Assembly: GCA_020440825.1 (NCBI GenBank)
Contig: JAGRNJ010000017.1
Span: forward strand, 1 to 32,562
Direction of reading: 5' to 3'
Source: Leptospiraceae bacterium
GTDB lineage: Bacteria > Spirochaetota > Leptospiria > Turneriellales > Turneriellaceae
Length of the DNA: 32,562 bases
Shown here: positions 7,923 through 16,321 of the stretch, in pieces
Layout: every line of letters starts with the position of its first letter
Position numbering within the stretch: the first letter of the stretch is position 1
Program-made: the position numbers and the translations under genes
Notes under the pieces: model-generated
What the model was told of the DNA's origin: nothing
The model's database searches: none
The model's input: the letters and a program-made list of their open reading frames with translations, nothing else

Positions 7923-10124
7923 ATGAAAGATATTTATTACAAACTACACTCACTTCTCAAGAGTGCCAAAGGAAAACCACTTTCCTATAATGAACTGTAC
8001 AATTCGGTAAGTGAAGATGAGAAGCCACGTCAGAATAGAGGAAAAAAAAGCCGGCGAGTGAAAGCAGTTGACACCAATAATAAAAACAGAGATCTCATTA
8101 ATGATATTTTAATCAAGCTTCAAGAACTCGACCTGGTGAAACTCGAGAAAGAGAAAATAATTCCTCTTCATCCCTTTATCTTAGAGGGTCGAATTTCAAT
8201 AAATCGGGCCGGAAATGCCTTTTTGCAAATACGAAATGGCAAAGAAGTATTCATATGGCAGGAGAATAAGGCGGATGCCCGTCATCGCGACACTGCGACT
8301 GCTGAACTGATTTCATTTCGACGAGGTAGGTTTGAGGCCAAAATCAGAGAAATTTTGCGCCCATTTACAGACAAATATTTTGCCAGACTAATGAATGATG
8401 ATGATCGAAAACCCAAAAAATCAAAGAAAAATAAAACTTCCGCACCGCGTGGCTATGTCATTATTCAGCTGGTTGATTTACCCGACTCTCCCTTGGGAGC
8501 AATCGCTGCAGATAATGCCCCTGAGAATGCAGACATGTTTTTGACTGTCTCGCCTGCCCAGAGCAGCGTTAAAGTACGGCATGAAAAATTTGGCTATATT
8601 CAGGTTCCTTTGTATGAAGTACTCTCTGTGTATTCTGGCAATGAACTCGGTGCAGATCTCGATCGCATTGCACTTAAATTTTCTCTGCCCTATGAACATA
8701 ATAAAGATATCATCCCTGCCAAAAAGGCTTTAAAAAATCTCGAAACGTCAGGTCTAAAAGACAGTAACCGTCATGATCTGCGTAAACTGTATACAATCAC
8801 AATAGACGGTGATGATGCAAAAGATTTTGATGATGCCATTTCTCTGCAAAAAACACCAACCGGATATGTGATGTACGTACATATTGCAGATGTTACCCAC
8901 TATGTGGAACGCGGCAGCAAACTGGAACAGGAGGCAATTGCAAGAGGAAACAGCTATTATTTGACAACAAAGGTCATTCCCATGTTACCTCGTATCTTGT
9001 CAGAAGAATTCTGCTCACTTAAACCGGAAACCAAACGACTGGCTTTTACAGCTGAATTGCATTATGACCAGAATTATGAAATTACGAAGACAGATTTTTA
9101 TAAATCTGTAATTTATATTGATAAACGTTTTACTTATTCACTTGCCGAAAAAGCTCTTGAAAAAGACGAAACCCTGCGAGAGATGTGGAATCTGGCACGC
9201 AACCTTCTGAAAATACGTCTTAAGAAACACAGAGTCGATCTGAATTTACCGGAAGTCAGTGCGGTTCTAGATAAAAAGAAAAACTTCACCGGGATCGCAC
9301 GAAAAACCCGATTGAATTCCCATCGACTCATTGAAGAATTCATGCTCAGTGCAAATGAAGCGGTAGCCGAATTTGCAGAGAAGAACTCAATTCCCATGCC
9401 GCATAGAAACCATGAAAAAATACCCGAAAAAAATCTCGATCGATTAAATCTGTTTCTGCATTTATATGGCAAAAGTTTTCGTTTTCAATCGACCGCAGCC
9501 GACCAGATTGATATTATCCTGAAAAAAATGCAGAATGATGAAAACGAAACAATCTTTCATTATCTGCTATTGCGGTGTTTCTCACCTGCATATTATTCAA
9601 CCGAGAGTCTAGGCCATTGGGGCCTGGCTTTCAGACACTATACCCATTTTACCTCCCCGATTCGTAGAATTGCAGACCTGGCCGTTCATCGCCAGCTGGC
9701 TGCTTTCCTGAACAAAGAAAAATATCCCTATTCAGTTCTGGAACTGGAAGATATTTGTCTTTCTGCCTCTAAACAAGAGCGTCTGGCGATGGAGGCAGAA
9801 CGTTCGATGATGAGACTGCTATCCGTTCGAATGTTGCAAGGTCGAAAAGGAGAAGTATTCGAAGGCTGGATCTCAGGAATCTCACCGGCAGGACTTTTTG
9901 TAACTCTGCATGAACCCATGGTAGAGGGAATGATTCCTGCGATTCATCTCTCCCGCAAAGGAGAACTGAATCCCATCGATGATTTTCGGGTAGTGATTCC
10001 CTCTCACTCTATTACGGTTTCCCTCGGTATGCCGGTTCAGATACAGTTAACAGACCCCTCATGGGAAAAAATGCAATTACAGTTTGATCTAATCTCAGTT
10101 AAAAAATGGTCAAAAAAGAAATAA
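7923..10124 (+). CDS. rnr: Exoribonuclease R (RNB family)
   Basis: The 733-residue protein has the standard RNase R layout: an N-terminal winged-helix part (about 1-85, MKDIYYKLHSLLKSAKGKPL), cold-shock/OB regions, the RNB catalytic domain and a C-terminal S1 domain. The RNB active-site motif TIDGDDAKDFDDAISL covers residues about 293-308, with the Asp cluster that binds Mg. The S1 domain begins near residue 640 (GEVFEGWISGISPAGLFVT). A short Lys-rich tail ends the protein, as in many RNase R proteins. The enzyme degrades structured RNA processively 3' to 5' and helps in mRNA and rRNA turnover. It sits one base after tsaB and 59 bases before the peptidase gene. RNase II is the alternative, but the winged-helix N-terminus and length favour RNase R. 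Confidence 0.93.
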   Translation: MKDIYYKLHSLLKSAKGKPLSYNELYNSVSEDEKPRQNRGKKSRRVKAVDTNNKNRDLINDILIKLQELDLVKLEKEKIIPLHPFILEGRISINRAGNAFLQIRNGKEVFIWQENKADARHRDTATAELISFRRGRFEAKIREILRPFTDKYFARLMNDDDRKPKKSKKNKTSAPRGYVIIQLVDLPDSPLGAIAADNAPENADMFLTVSPAQSSVKVRHEKFGYIQVPLYEVLSVYSGNELGADLDRIALKFSLPYEHNKDIIPAKKALKNLETSGLKDSNRHDLRKLYTITIDGDDAKDFDDAISLQKTPTGYVMYVHIADVTHYVERGSKLEQEAIARGNSYYLTTKVIPMLPRILSEEFCSLKPETKRLAFTAELHYDQNYEITKTDFYKSVIYIDKRFTYSLAEKALEKDETLREMWNLARNLLKIRLKKHRVDLNLPEVSAVLDKKKNFTGIARKTRLNSHRLIEEFMLSANEAVAEFAEKNSIPMPHRNHEKIPEKNLDRLNLFLHLYGKSFRFQSTAADQIDIILKKMQNDENETIFHYLLLRCFSPAYYSTESLGHWGLAFRHYTHFTSPIRRIADLAVHRQLAAFLNKEKYPYSVLELEDICLSASKQERLAMEAERSMMRLLSVRMLQGRKGEVFEGWISGISPAGLFVTLHEPMVEGMIPAIHLSRKGELNPIDDFRVVIPSHSITVSLGMPVQIQLTDPSWEKMQLQFDLISVKKWSKKK

Positions 10125-10183
10125 AGCTTAACGGATGGTCAGATTTTCGAGTGACACCGCATGCTAGCTTCCCATAAGAACGT

Positions 10184-12754
10184 ATGTTTTCAAAATTTCT
10201 AGACCAGCAAAACGGCATTTCTCAAACTGGCTTGCTTGCATCCATAAACTGGCTTGCCACTCTATTCCAGACCATGTTTACCAGAAGAACGGCCGTTTTT
10301 CAAGCCGCCCTTAAAAAAATTGTAGTCTATTCTATTTCTATAATGGGAGTACTGCTCAGTACGGGAAATCTCGCCAGTCAGGCTGATCCGCTGCAGTCTA
10401 ATAATTTGCTCAATAACCCCAATTTTCCTCAAGAATCGGTTGCGAGCTCAGATGACATTACCGGTCTCTATTTTAACCCGGCCGGTTTAGGCTATCACCC
10501 TCTGCAGGTGGGTTACTATCTCGGTAGAAACCCTGAAGACAAACTGACCGATCATACTGTATTCTTAAACCTGCTGGGGTTTGCATTTTCTTCCCAGTTT
10601 CGTTTAACCGACGGAGATGATTATGCCAATCGTTATACAATAGGTACCAGTTTTCTCAACTCCCGCTGGTTCAGCGCCGGGGTCACCTACAGCTGGTTGA
10701 ATTCTTCTGATGCGCAACTGAATGCATATAACCAGTGGGATCTGGGTTTCATGATGCGACCATTTCGCTGGTTATCGTTAGGCGCAGTTGCCCGTGGAAT
10801 AAATTTACCTACATACCAGGGCAAAAAACTTGAAAACCGCTGGGACCTGGGCTTCAGTCTTCGGCCTCTGCCGTGGGCACCTGAGAGCCTCACATTCTCG
10901 GTAGACACTCGCTGGGATCCTAACCAGCCTGTTGACCGCTGGATACCACGCTATATGGTTGAGGCGGTTCCTCTTGCAGGTACGACCCTGTTCGGAGGTT
11001 GGGATAATTATACAAATATTTTCTTTGGCCTCAAGCAGTCATTAGAGATTACCCAGGTATCCATGCAGATGACCAGCCCGCAATCTGGTTCCAGTTTTTT
11101 TGCAGGCGGCTTTTTATTCGGCCGAGAACGCTTTTCTCGTGGTTACACCCCACTTCGCCAGTATCTCGAAATTTCTCTGGATATTCCGTTTGATGAGCAG
11201 AAAAAAAACGGCTTTCTCTTTACCAGTGATAATTTTACTTTTCTGGAACTTTTACAGACAATCGATACCGCTCGAAAAGATCAGAAAATTATCGGTATTA
11301 TTCTTACCGGGCGGGAATTCAAAGGCGGATGGGGCCAGGCTGAAGAATTGCGTAAAGCTTTGGCAAATTTTGCAGCTAAAAAACCGGTCTATGCCTGGCT
11401 CGAGAATGCAGCAAACAAAGAGTACTATATTGCCAGCATAGCAGAATCGATTGAAATGCCGCCCGGTGCCACCCTTGAACTCAATGGCCTCAAGGCTGAA
11501 TCGATTTTCATAAAAGATCTGTTTCAAAAAATCGGTATTCAGGCAGATTTTGTAGCAATAGGTGATTACAAATCTGCACCCGATATGTTTTTGCGGGACT
11601 CCCCCTCTGAGTTTGATCAGCGCCAGATCAAAGCCATATTGGCATCAATCTCAAATCATATGAAAAGCACCATTATTAAAGACCGAAATCTGGCCGAATC
11701 TGAAATTGAAACCTTATTAAATCACGGACTCTACACAGCAAATTCGGCAAAAGAAAAGAAACTGATTGACCGGGTTTCGTATTACTCTGACTTTAAAGAA
11801 GCCCTGATTTCTGATCAGGTTTTACCGGCAATATGGAACACCGACGTCATATCGTATTCAAGTTCAAATTTTTATGATGATACCTGGAGCGATAAACCGG
11901 TGGTAGCGGTGGTTGTTCTCGATGGTGAAATTGTCTCTGGTACATCTTCGAATGGCGGAATCTTCACCAGCACAAAAATTGGTTCTGATACAATTGTACC
12001 TGTGCTGCAAAGCCTGAGATCAAATGCATCGGTCAAATCGGTTGTTATTCGAATCAATTCGCCAGGTGGTTCCAGCCTGGCTTCAGATCTCATCTGGCGG
12101 GAAATTCGAAATCTTCAGGAAGAAAAGAAGAATGTGATTGTGTCAATCGGCGATGTGGCAGCCTCTGGCGGTTATTATCTTGCTGTAGGCAGTGATCAGA
12201 TAATTGCCAATGAAACCAGTGTTACCGGTTCTATTGGTATTTTTACAGGCAAATTTTCTCTCAAAGGATTATATGAATGGCTGGGTGTGAACAAATATGT
12301 CTACAAGACAAATGATAAATCTGCCATATTCTCAGAGACCGATGTTTTCAGCAATGAAGAAAGAACTCTGTTGCGTGAACAACTGGGCGAGTTTTATGAA
12401 CTCTTTTTAGAAAGAGTGGGCCGTTCCCGTAAAATAGGAAGAGAAGCCATCATACAGGAAGCAGGCGGAAAAGTCTACACCGGAAAATATGCAGAAAGCA
12501 AAGGCATGGTTGACAAGAACGGAGGGCTCGCACTGGCAATTGAACTGGCCATGGCAAAAGCAGAAATCAGTGAAGACTATGCACAGATTCTGGTATATCC
12601 CGAAGGGGAAACAAGTCTGCTGGGTCTAGGCGATACAGACCGGCTAATGCTGCCTGCCCTGGTTAAAACAGCCATCCGCCTTGTTGCACGCTCAGAACAG
12701 ATTCGCGATGATAAGGTGTTGATGCTGATGCCCTATGAACTGGATATACGATAA
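10184..12754 (+). CDS. sppA: SppA-type serine protease (S49) with N-terminal beta-rich outer-membrane-like domain
   Basis: The 856-residue protein has two parts. The C-terminal ~520 residues are a tandem S49 peptidase like the long bacterial SppA. The catalytic lysine is in IGDYKSAPDMF (Lys463) and the serine in VAASGGYYLAV (Ser661). The supporting INSPGGSSLASDL strand and ETSVTGSIGIF segment are intact, so it should be active on signal peptides or other membrane-released peptides. The first ~330 residues instead resemble an outer-membrane beta-barrel or PorV-like region: ITGLYFNPAGLGYHPLQVGY, then alternating aromatic strands. A signal peptide fits best if translation starts at Met31 (10274), which gives FTRRTAVFQ, then a hydrophobic core, then ASQA. 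ATG 10184 adds 30 residues, and neither start has a strong binding site. It overlaps the glycosyltransferase by 20 bases. Confidence 0.88.
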   Translation: MFSKFLDQQNGISQTGLLASINWLATLFQTMFTRRTAVFQAALKKIVVYSISIMGVLLSTGNLASQADPLQSNNLLNNPNFPQESVASSDDITGLYFNPAGLGYHPLQVGYYLGRNPEDKLTDHTVFLNLLGFAFSSQFRLTDGDDYANRYTIGTSFLNSRWFSAGVTYSWLNSSDAQLNAYNQWDLGFMMRPFRWLSLGAVARGINLPTYQGKKLENRWDLGFSLRPLPWAPESLTFSVDTRWDPNQPVDRWIPRYMVEAVPLAGTTLFGGWDNYTNIFFGLKQSLEITQVSMQMTSPQSGSSFFAGGFLFGRERFSRGYTPLRQYLEISLDIPFDEQKKNGFLFTSDNFTFLELLQTIDTARKDQKIIGIILTGREFKGGWGQAEELRKALANFAAKKPVYAWLENAANKEYYIASIAESIEMPPGATLELNGLKAESIFIKDLFQKIGIQADFVAIGDYKSAPDMFLRDSPSEFDQRQIKAILASISNHMKSTIIKDRNLAESEIETLLNHGLYTANSAKEKKLIDRVSYYSDFKEALISDQVLPAIWNTDVISYSSSNFYDDTWSDKPVVAVVVLDGEIVSGTSSNGGIFTSTKIGSDTIVPVLQSLRSNASVKSVVIRINSPGGSSLASDLIWREIRNLQEEKKNVIVSIGDVAASGGYYLAVGSDQIIANETSVTGSIGIFTGKFSLKGLYEWLGVNKYVYKTNDKSAIFSETDVFSNEERTLLREQLGEFYELFLERVGRSRKIGREAIIQEAGGKVYTGKYAESKGMVDKNGGLALAIELAMAKAEISEDYAQILVYPEGETSLLGLGDTDRLMLPALVKTAIRLVARSEQIRDDKVLMLMPYELDIR

Positions 12755-13802
12755 CCAAAGAATCAGAAAAGTTTTTGTCTATGCTCCAAACTGGGTGGGA
12801 GACCATGTCATGGCCTTCCCATTTTATCTTACCCTGCGAGAACTTTTTCCCAGAGCAAGTTTAGTATTATGTGGACGCAACTGGATCTCCAGTCTGTATC
12901 CTTCGGGAGTTTTTGAAGAAATTGTCACACTTGACCGTGCAAAAAATCTGAGTCAGACCAAACTAAACGAACTTAAAAATCAGAAAATCGATCTCGCCTT
13001 TACGCTTTCCCCGTCTTTTCGAAGCGCCCTGCTGCTGTATCAAATTCAATCTGAATATCGAATCGGCTACCCCGGGCAGTTCAGAAAGCTTTTGTTGAGA
13101 TTACCCCCAAAAATGGGAGGGCGCAGAATTCCGGCTTACAATAATACCGAACACAGGGCACTTTCATACTTACGATTATTAACGCCTTGGTTTGACAACA
13201 GTATGACAGGCGAAGATTATCTGCAATTGTTCAGGGGCCCTCTCAAAAATAAAAATCTGGTTTCTCTCTCTGCAGAAACAATTTCTATTAAACCAAAAAG
13301 TCTTGTAATCTGCCCCGGAAGTGTTGCCGAATCAAAAATCTGGCCGATCGATTACGTTTTACAGATCATACAGATTGCATTGGCAAAAGATTCTCCGTTC
13401 AAAAATGTTGTCTTAGTGGGCAGTAAAATAGAAGCACCATTTGCCTCATACCTGATCGATACACTGGAACCAGCTTTGCAGAAAAGAGTACAGAATCTCA
13501 CAACAAAGACAGATTTAAGCCAGCTGGTAGATATCATTGAAAAGAGCTCAGCGGTACTGGCAAATGACTCGGGCATTTCTCACCTGACTTCTTTAACAAC
13601 AACCGGGCTGGTCTCATTTCAGGGAATGGGCCGAAAAGAAGAAACGTTACCTTTGAATGCCCGAAAAATCGTACACCATGCACACCTGCCCTGCTCACCA
13701 TGTATGAAGAAGAAATGCCCCAGAACCGACAAACCGCTGGAATGCCTGACCTCTATTTTACCGGCTCAAGTCTGGGAATCTCTCAAAGAAATTTCCCGAT
13801 AA
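12735..13802 (+). CDS. waaF: Glycosyltransferase family 9 (heptosyltransferase-like)
   Basis: This is a 355-residue GT-B protein of the ADP-heptose:LPS heptosyltransferase family. The N-terminal half has the acceptor-side pattern VYAPNWVGDHVMAFPFYLTL. The C-terminal nucleotide-sugar half has VICPGSVAESKIWPIDYVL, then VLANDSGISHLTSLT, which matches the conserved D-S-G-x-x-H signature. Near the end is the cysteine-rich stretch PCSPCMKKKCPRTDKP, typical of WaaF-type enzymes. By family it adds heptose to the LPS inner core at the cytoplasmic face. Acceptor and exact step cannot be read from sequence, so the symbol marks the closest subfamily only. The gene starts inside the 3' end of sppA and is the last of the plus-strand series. 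Confidence 0.82.
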   Translation: MNWIYDNQRIRKVFVYAPNWVGDHVMAFPFYLTLRELFPRASLVLCGRNWISSLYPSGVFEEIVTLDRAKNLSQTKLNELKNQKIDLAFTLSPSFRSALLLYQIQSEYRIGYPGQFRKLLLRLPPKMGGRRIPAYNNTEHRALSYLRLLTPWFDNSMTGEDYLQLFRGPLKNKNLVSLSAETISIKPKSLVICPGSVAESKIWPIDYVLQIIQIALAKDSPFKNVVLVGSKIEAPFASYLIDTLEPALQKRVQNLTTKTDLSQLVDIIEKSSAVLANDSGISHLTSLTTTGLVSFQGMGRKEETLPLNARKIVHHAHLPCSPCMKKKCPRTDKPLECLTSILPAQVWESLKEISR

Positions 13803-13885
13803 ATCTGTAAATATACAGGTTCCATACATTCTATATTACCGCATTGTGCCTTTGCATATTTATGAAATATCTAATTATTGACAGT

Positions 13886-13924
13886 AAAAAAAAAGGCTGC
13901 AACTTCTACTGAAGTCACAGCCTT
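13886..13924 (-). terminator. Rho-independent terminator of ahpC
   Basis: Read on the minus strand, AAGGCTG (13924-13918) pairs with CAGCCTT (13899-13893). After a two-base internal loop, an inner helix ACTTC/GAAGT follows, and the stem runs straight into a run of nine Ts. It lies about 70 bases after the ahpC stop. On the plus strand only a weak T run follows, so any function for the converging waaF transcript is doubtful. The remaining bases of 13803-13992 hold a five-base-pair hairpin at 13805-13818 without a T run and nothing else I can name. Confidence 0.88.
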
Positions 13925-13992
13925 CGAACAATCTTTTGGAATCTAATCCGCTTGCTATTTTTTTAACAAGATCGAATCTGAACCAGAGTCAG

Positions 13993-14580
13993 TTATCCTG
14001 CTTTAGAGAAATATTCTTTCGACTTGTTGGGATCTGCATGCATAGTCGCGCTGCCCGGTGTCCAGTTTGCGGGACAAACTTCACCTGGGTGAGACTCAGA
14101 GAACTGATCTGCCTGTACAAGTCTCAGTACTTCATCTACATTTCTTCCTACATTATTGTTGTTTACCATCTGTACTTTCAGGATTCCTTTATCGTCGATG
14201 ATGAACACACCGCGCAAAGCGATGCCGGCTTCTTCAATCAGTACCTGATATGCACGGGAAATATCTTTTGTAATATCTGCCAGCAATGGGAACTTGATAT
14301 CCCCTAAACCACCGTCTTTACGAGAAATATTCGTCCAGGCAAGATGGCTAAACTGGCTGTCTACACTTGCACCAATAATTTGAGTATTGTATTTTGCGAA
14401 TTCATCTGCTTTATCACTGAATGCCGTAATTTCTGTGGGGCATACAAATGTAAAGTCCAGTGGGTAAAAGAACAGTACTACATATTTACCCTTATAATCT
14501 GAAAGTTGAATTTCTTTAAAATCTTTGCCCACTAAGGCGAGTGCTTTAAAATCTGGTGCTTTTTGTCCTACTTGAAACAT
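13993..14580 (-). CDS. ahpC: 2-Cys peroxiredoxin (AhpC/Prx1 type)
   Basis: The 195-residue protein is a typical 2-Cys peroxiredoxin. The peroxidatic Cys47 is in FTFVCPTE and the resolving Cys169 in [10 protein letters not shown]. The conserved Arg appears in the [11 protein letters not shown] segment. It reduces hydrogen peroxide and organic peroxides in the cytoplasm, with thioredoxin or AhpF as reductant; no reductase gene is adjacent. I place the start at 14580 because GGAGG (14590-14586) sits five bases before it. An in-frame ATG at 14592 would contain this site within its own coding sequence. It has a promoter of its own and a long, apparently structured leader (14581-14841), and ends at a clear terminator, so it can be a single-gene unit downstream of radA. 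Confidence 0.95.
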   Translation of the reverse strand: MFQVGQKAPDFKALALVGKDFKEIQLSDYKGKYVVLFFYPLDFTFVCPTEITAFSDKADEFAKYNTQIIGASVDSQFSHLAWTNISRKDGGLGDIKFPLLADITKDISRAYQVLIEEAGIALRGVFIIDDKGILKVQMVNNNNVGRNVDEVLRLVQADQFSESHPGEVCPANWTPGSATMHADPNKSKEYFSKAG

Positions 14581-14585
14581 ATTTT

Positions 14586-14590
14586 CCTCC
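14586..14590 (-). promoter_or_regulatory. ahpC ribosome binding site
   Basis: GGAGG on the minus strand, five bases upstream of ATG 14580. It decides the start and rules out the in-frame ATG at 14592. It begins 13 bases after the closing helix of the leader structure, so folding of the leader could affect its access. Confidence 0.85.
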
Positions 14591-14603
14591 AATGTTTTCT
14601 TAG

Positions 14604-14808
14604 TTATTCAATCTGGTTTTCATCTACCTTCGAACAGTATCTACCGTTCATTGTCAGGTCGAAAGCTGGTTTCGATAGTCCATTTCAAAACGGACTATTA
14701 GCGCTGTATATCAGCCACCTTTTGGTCTGCTGTACACTGAAAACTTGATACGCCAGACCAACGGCCATTCGGCTCTCTGCGTTAAGCAGAGCATTCCAGA
14801 TTGAATAA
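14604..14808 (-). ncRNA. Predicted structured RNA in the ahpC leader (closing helix plus five hairpins), family not recognised
   Basis: On the minus strand a 13-bp perfect helix joins TTATTCAATCTGG (14808-14796) to its complement at 14616-14604. Inside, in order, are a hairpin with stem CTCTGC (14791-14775), a stem TGGTCTG with a 24-base loop (14760-14723), GCTG/CAGC (14715-14703), ATAGTCC (14698-14675) and CTTTCGA/TCGAAGG (14665-14627, one G-T pair). About 44 base pairs fit without conflict. The region lies between a sigma70-like promoter and the ahpC ribosome binding site, which suggests a cis-regulatory leader; a separate small RNA is also possible. It does not match lysine, cobalamin, SAM or T-box signatures, nor SRP RNA, 6S RNA or RNase P. 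A remnant of a small mobile element with inverted ends is the other reading, but no target-site duplication is visible. The pairings were found by eye and no energies were calculated. Confidence 0.5.
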
Positions 14809-14847
14809 TCCCGATTCTTGTTTCGTTTTCTCAAACGATTTAGACAC

Positions 14848-14876
14848 AGTATAATACTAGATTTGTTCTTTGGCAA
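14848..14876 (-). promoter_or_regulatory. Sigma70-like promoter for the ahpC leader
   Basis: On the minus strand TTGCCA (14876-14871) and TATACT (14853-14848) are 17 bases apart. Each matches the consensus at five of six positions. Transcription would begin near the A at 14841, giving a leader of about 260 bases before the ahpC ATG. The other half of the 325-base gene-free gap between radA and ahpC is the structured region described separately. I see no clear terminator after radA, so readthrough from radA is possible too. Confidence 0.65.
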
Positions 14877-14905
14877 TTTTTTCTGAGAAAACTCTGACGA
14901 TTCAG

Positions 14906-16246
14906 TTATTTTTTTATCTGCGGGAATAAAATACCCGGCAGGTCTTTCACCAGACTGACAAATTTCTGGTCACCCGATAAGGTTGATTTATCTGCGCTGC
15001 CACCCCATAGGGCCGAGTCTACCCCGAGAGAAGACAGGCTTCTTCTTCGGTTATCCAGCTGACCGGGAGAGCGTATTCCGCCGGTCAAAGACACCTCTCC
15101 TGCAATTGCCAGACCCGGTTTCAACGGTAACTCATGGTAACTTGATACAATACCGGCCAAAAGTGCCAGGTCTGCAGACATATCTGAAAGAGCTGCACTG
15201 CCCCGAATTCTGACAAATACATCGCACTGGGACATCTTCAGTCCCAGATATTTTTCTGCGATTGCAGCCAAAAGATGTAACCGGGGTACTTCAACATTCT
15301 CGCCAATGCGGCGGCCACTGGCATATCCCGCAGGTGAAACCAGTACCTGCACCTCGACCGGCAAGATTCGGCTGCCCTCTGACTGAGGGAATAATACACT
15401 GCCTATGCCACCAATTTCTTCTAACACGATGATTGATCTTTCCCGGGAAATTTCCTGCAACCCTGATGCTGTCATCTCATAAACTGCGATTTCTCCTGTT
15501 GAACCAAAACGATTTTTCGCGGCCTTGATGTATCGATAGCCGGCATGGTCAGCTTCAAAGTAAAGCACTACATCTACCGCATGCTCCAGCAATTTAGGCC
15601 CGGCAATCTGGCCATCTTTGGTTACATGGCCGGTTATAATGACACTCGCGCCGGTTTTCTTGGCAAACTCCAGAAAATATTGTGCAGACTCCCGAATCTG
15701 GGCGGCCGAGCCTGTAAAACCTCGACCAGAGCTCTCATAAACTGACTGAATCGAATCAATTAGAACAAGGGTCGGAGGGTCTTTTTCGAGATAATCTATG
15801 ATCGTTGCAAGATGGTTTTCCTGCACAATGTTCAAATTTTTATTGTCAATTTTCAGCCGCTTTGCCCGATTCATCACCTGGCCCAGGCTCTCTTCACCTG
15901 AAACATAAACGATTTTGTAATCTGATTTTCGGGCAATTTCGAGCAGCAAAGTCGACTTACCCACACCTGGCTCTCCGCCCAGCAGAATTACGCTGCCGGG
16001 TACAATACCTGAGCCTAACAGTAGATCGAATTCAGTAAGTCTGGTCTTGATTCTCTGCGGTTCAACAATTTCCTGACTGTTTGATTCTATGATTTTATTG
16101 AGAATAGGGCCGGGTTGGGGTTTACTGGTATCTTTGACGGTCTCTTCCAGAGAGTTCCAGGTTTTACACTGGGTACATTGCCCCTGCCATCGCATATACT
16201 CTTCATTGCAATTGCTGCAGATAAAGATGGTTTTAATTTTTGCCAT
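14906..16246 (-). CDS. radA: DNA repair protein RadA
   Basis: The 446-residue protein is a full-length RadA (Sms), a RecA-related helicase that helps branch migration in recombination and repair. The N-terminal zinc finger has Cys10, Cys13, Cys24 and Cys27. The Walker A motif GEPGVGKS is at residues 91-98, the RadA-specific KNRFG motif at 244-248, and a Lon-like C-terminal domain follows from about 270. The ATG at 16246 gives the expected MAKIKT start. A longer in-frame TTG at 16294 lies within a terminator hairpin and would add 16 unrelated residues. No normal ribosome binding site precedes 16246: the nearest, GAGGG, is 16 bases away and lies in the terminator stem. Expression signals for this gene are therefore unclear. 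Confidence 0.93.
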   Translation of the reverse strand: MAKIKTIFICSNCNEEYMRWQGQCTQCKTWNSLEETVKDTSKPQPGPILNKIIESNSQEIVEPQRIKTRLTEFDLLLGSGIVPGSVILLGGEPGVGKSTLLLEIARKSDYKIVYVSGEESLGQVMNRAKRLKIDNKNLNIVQENHLATIIDYLEKDPPTLVLIDSIQSVYESSGRGFTGSAAQIRESAQYFLEFAKKTGASVIITGHVTKDGQIAGPKLLEHAVDVVLYFEADHAGYRYIKAAKNRFGSTGEIAVYEMTASGLQEISRERSIIVLEEIGGIGSVLFPQSEGSRILPVEVQVLVSPAGYASGRRIGENVEVPRLHLLAAIAEKYLGLKMSQCDVFVRIRGSAALSDMSADLALLAGIVSSYHELPLKPGLAIAGEVSLTGGIRSPGQLDNRRRSLSSLGVDSALWGGSADKSTLSGDQKFVSLVKDLPGILFPQIKK

Positions 16247-16251
16247 GGCGT

Positions 16252-16299
16252 AAAAAAAGAAACCCTCAAAAACCGGCCGATGGACGATTTTCAAGGGTT
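16252..16299 (-). terminator. Terminator of the sco-cox operon, directly before radA
   Basis: On the minus strand AACCCT (16299-16294) pairs with AGGGTT (16266-16261). A further TTTT/AAAA inner pairing follows a small internal loop, and the stem is followed by TC and seven Ts. It begins 23 bases after the coxD stop and its T run ends only five bases before the radA ATG. Stem position and T run fit a Rho-independent terminator. The tight spacing to radA is unusual. Confidence 0.75.
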
Positions 16300-16321
16300 A
16301 TAATTTTTGCAAAGCGAAAGC

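Noticed and set aside
13805-13818. CTGTA/TACAG hairpin after waaF as a terminator
   Set aside because: Only five pairs and no T run follow.
14581-14592. ATG at 14592 as ahpC start
   Set aside because: The GGAGG ribosome binding site for the next ATG would be inside the coding sequence, and the family begins at MFQVGQ.
14629-14635. GTTCGAA on the minus strand, resembling a tRNA or tmRNA T-loop
   Set aside because: The stem does not close with G53-C61, and no acceptor or CCA end fits.
14781-14787. GTTAAGC, which fits the integron attC core
   Set aside because: No partner RYYYAAC at the right distance, no integrase and no attC-like fold.
14685-14876. A 63-codon minus-strand open frame in the ahpC leader
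   Set aside because: Its start codon overlaps the promoter -35 box, and the frame covers the whole structured region. No ribosome binding site is present.
16247-16294. TTG start for radA at 16294
   Set aside because: It would lie inside the terminator hairpin and add residues unlike other RadA proteins; ATG 16246 gives MAKIKT.
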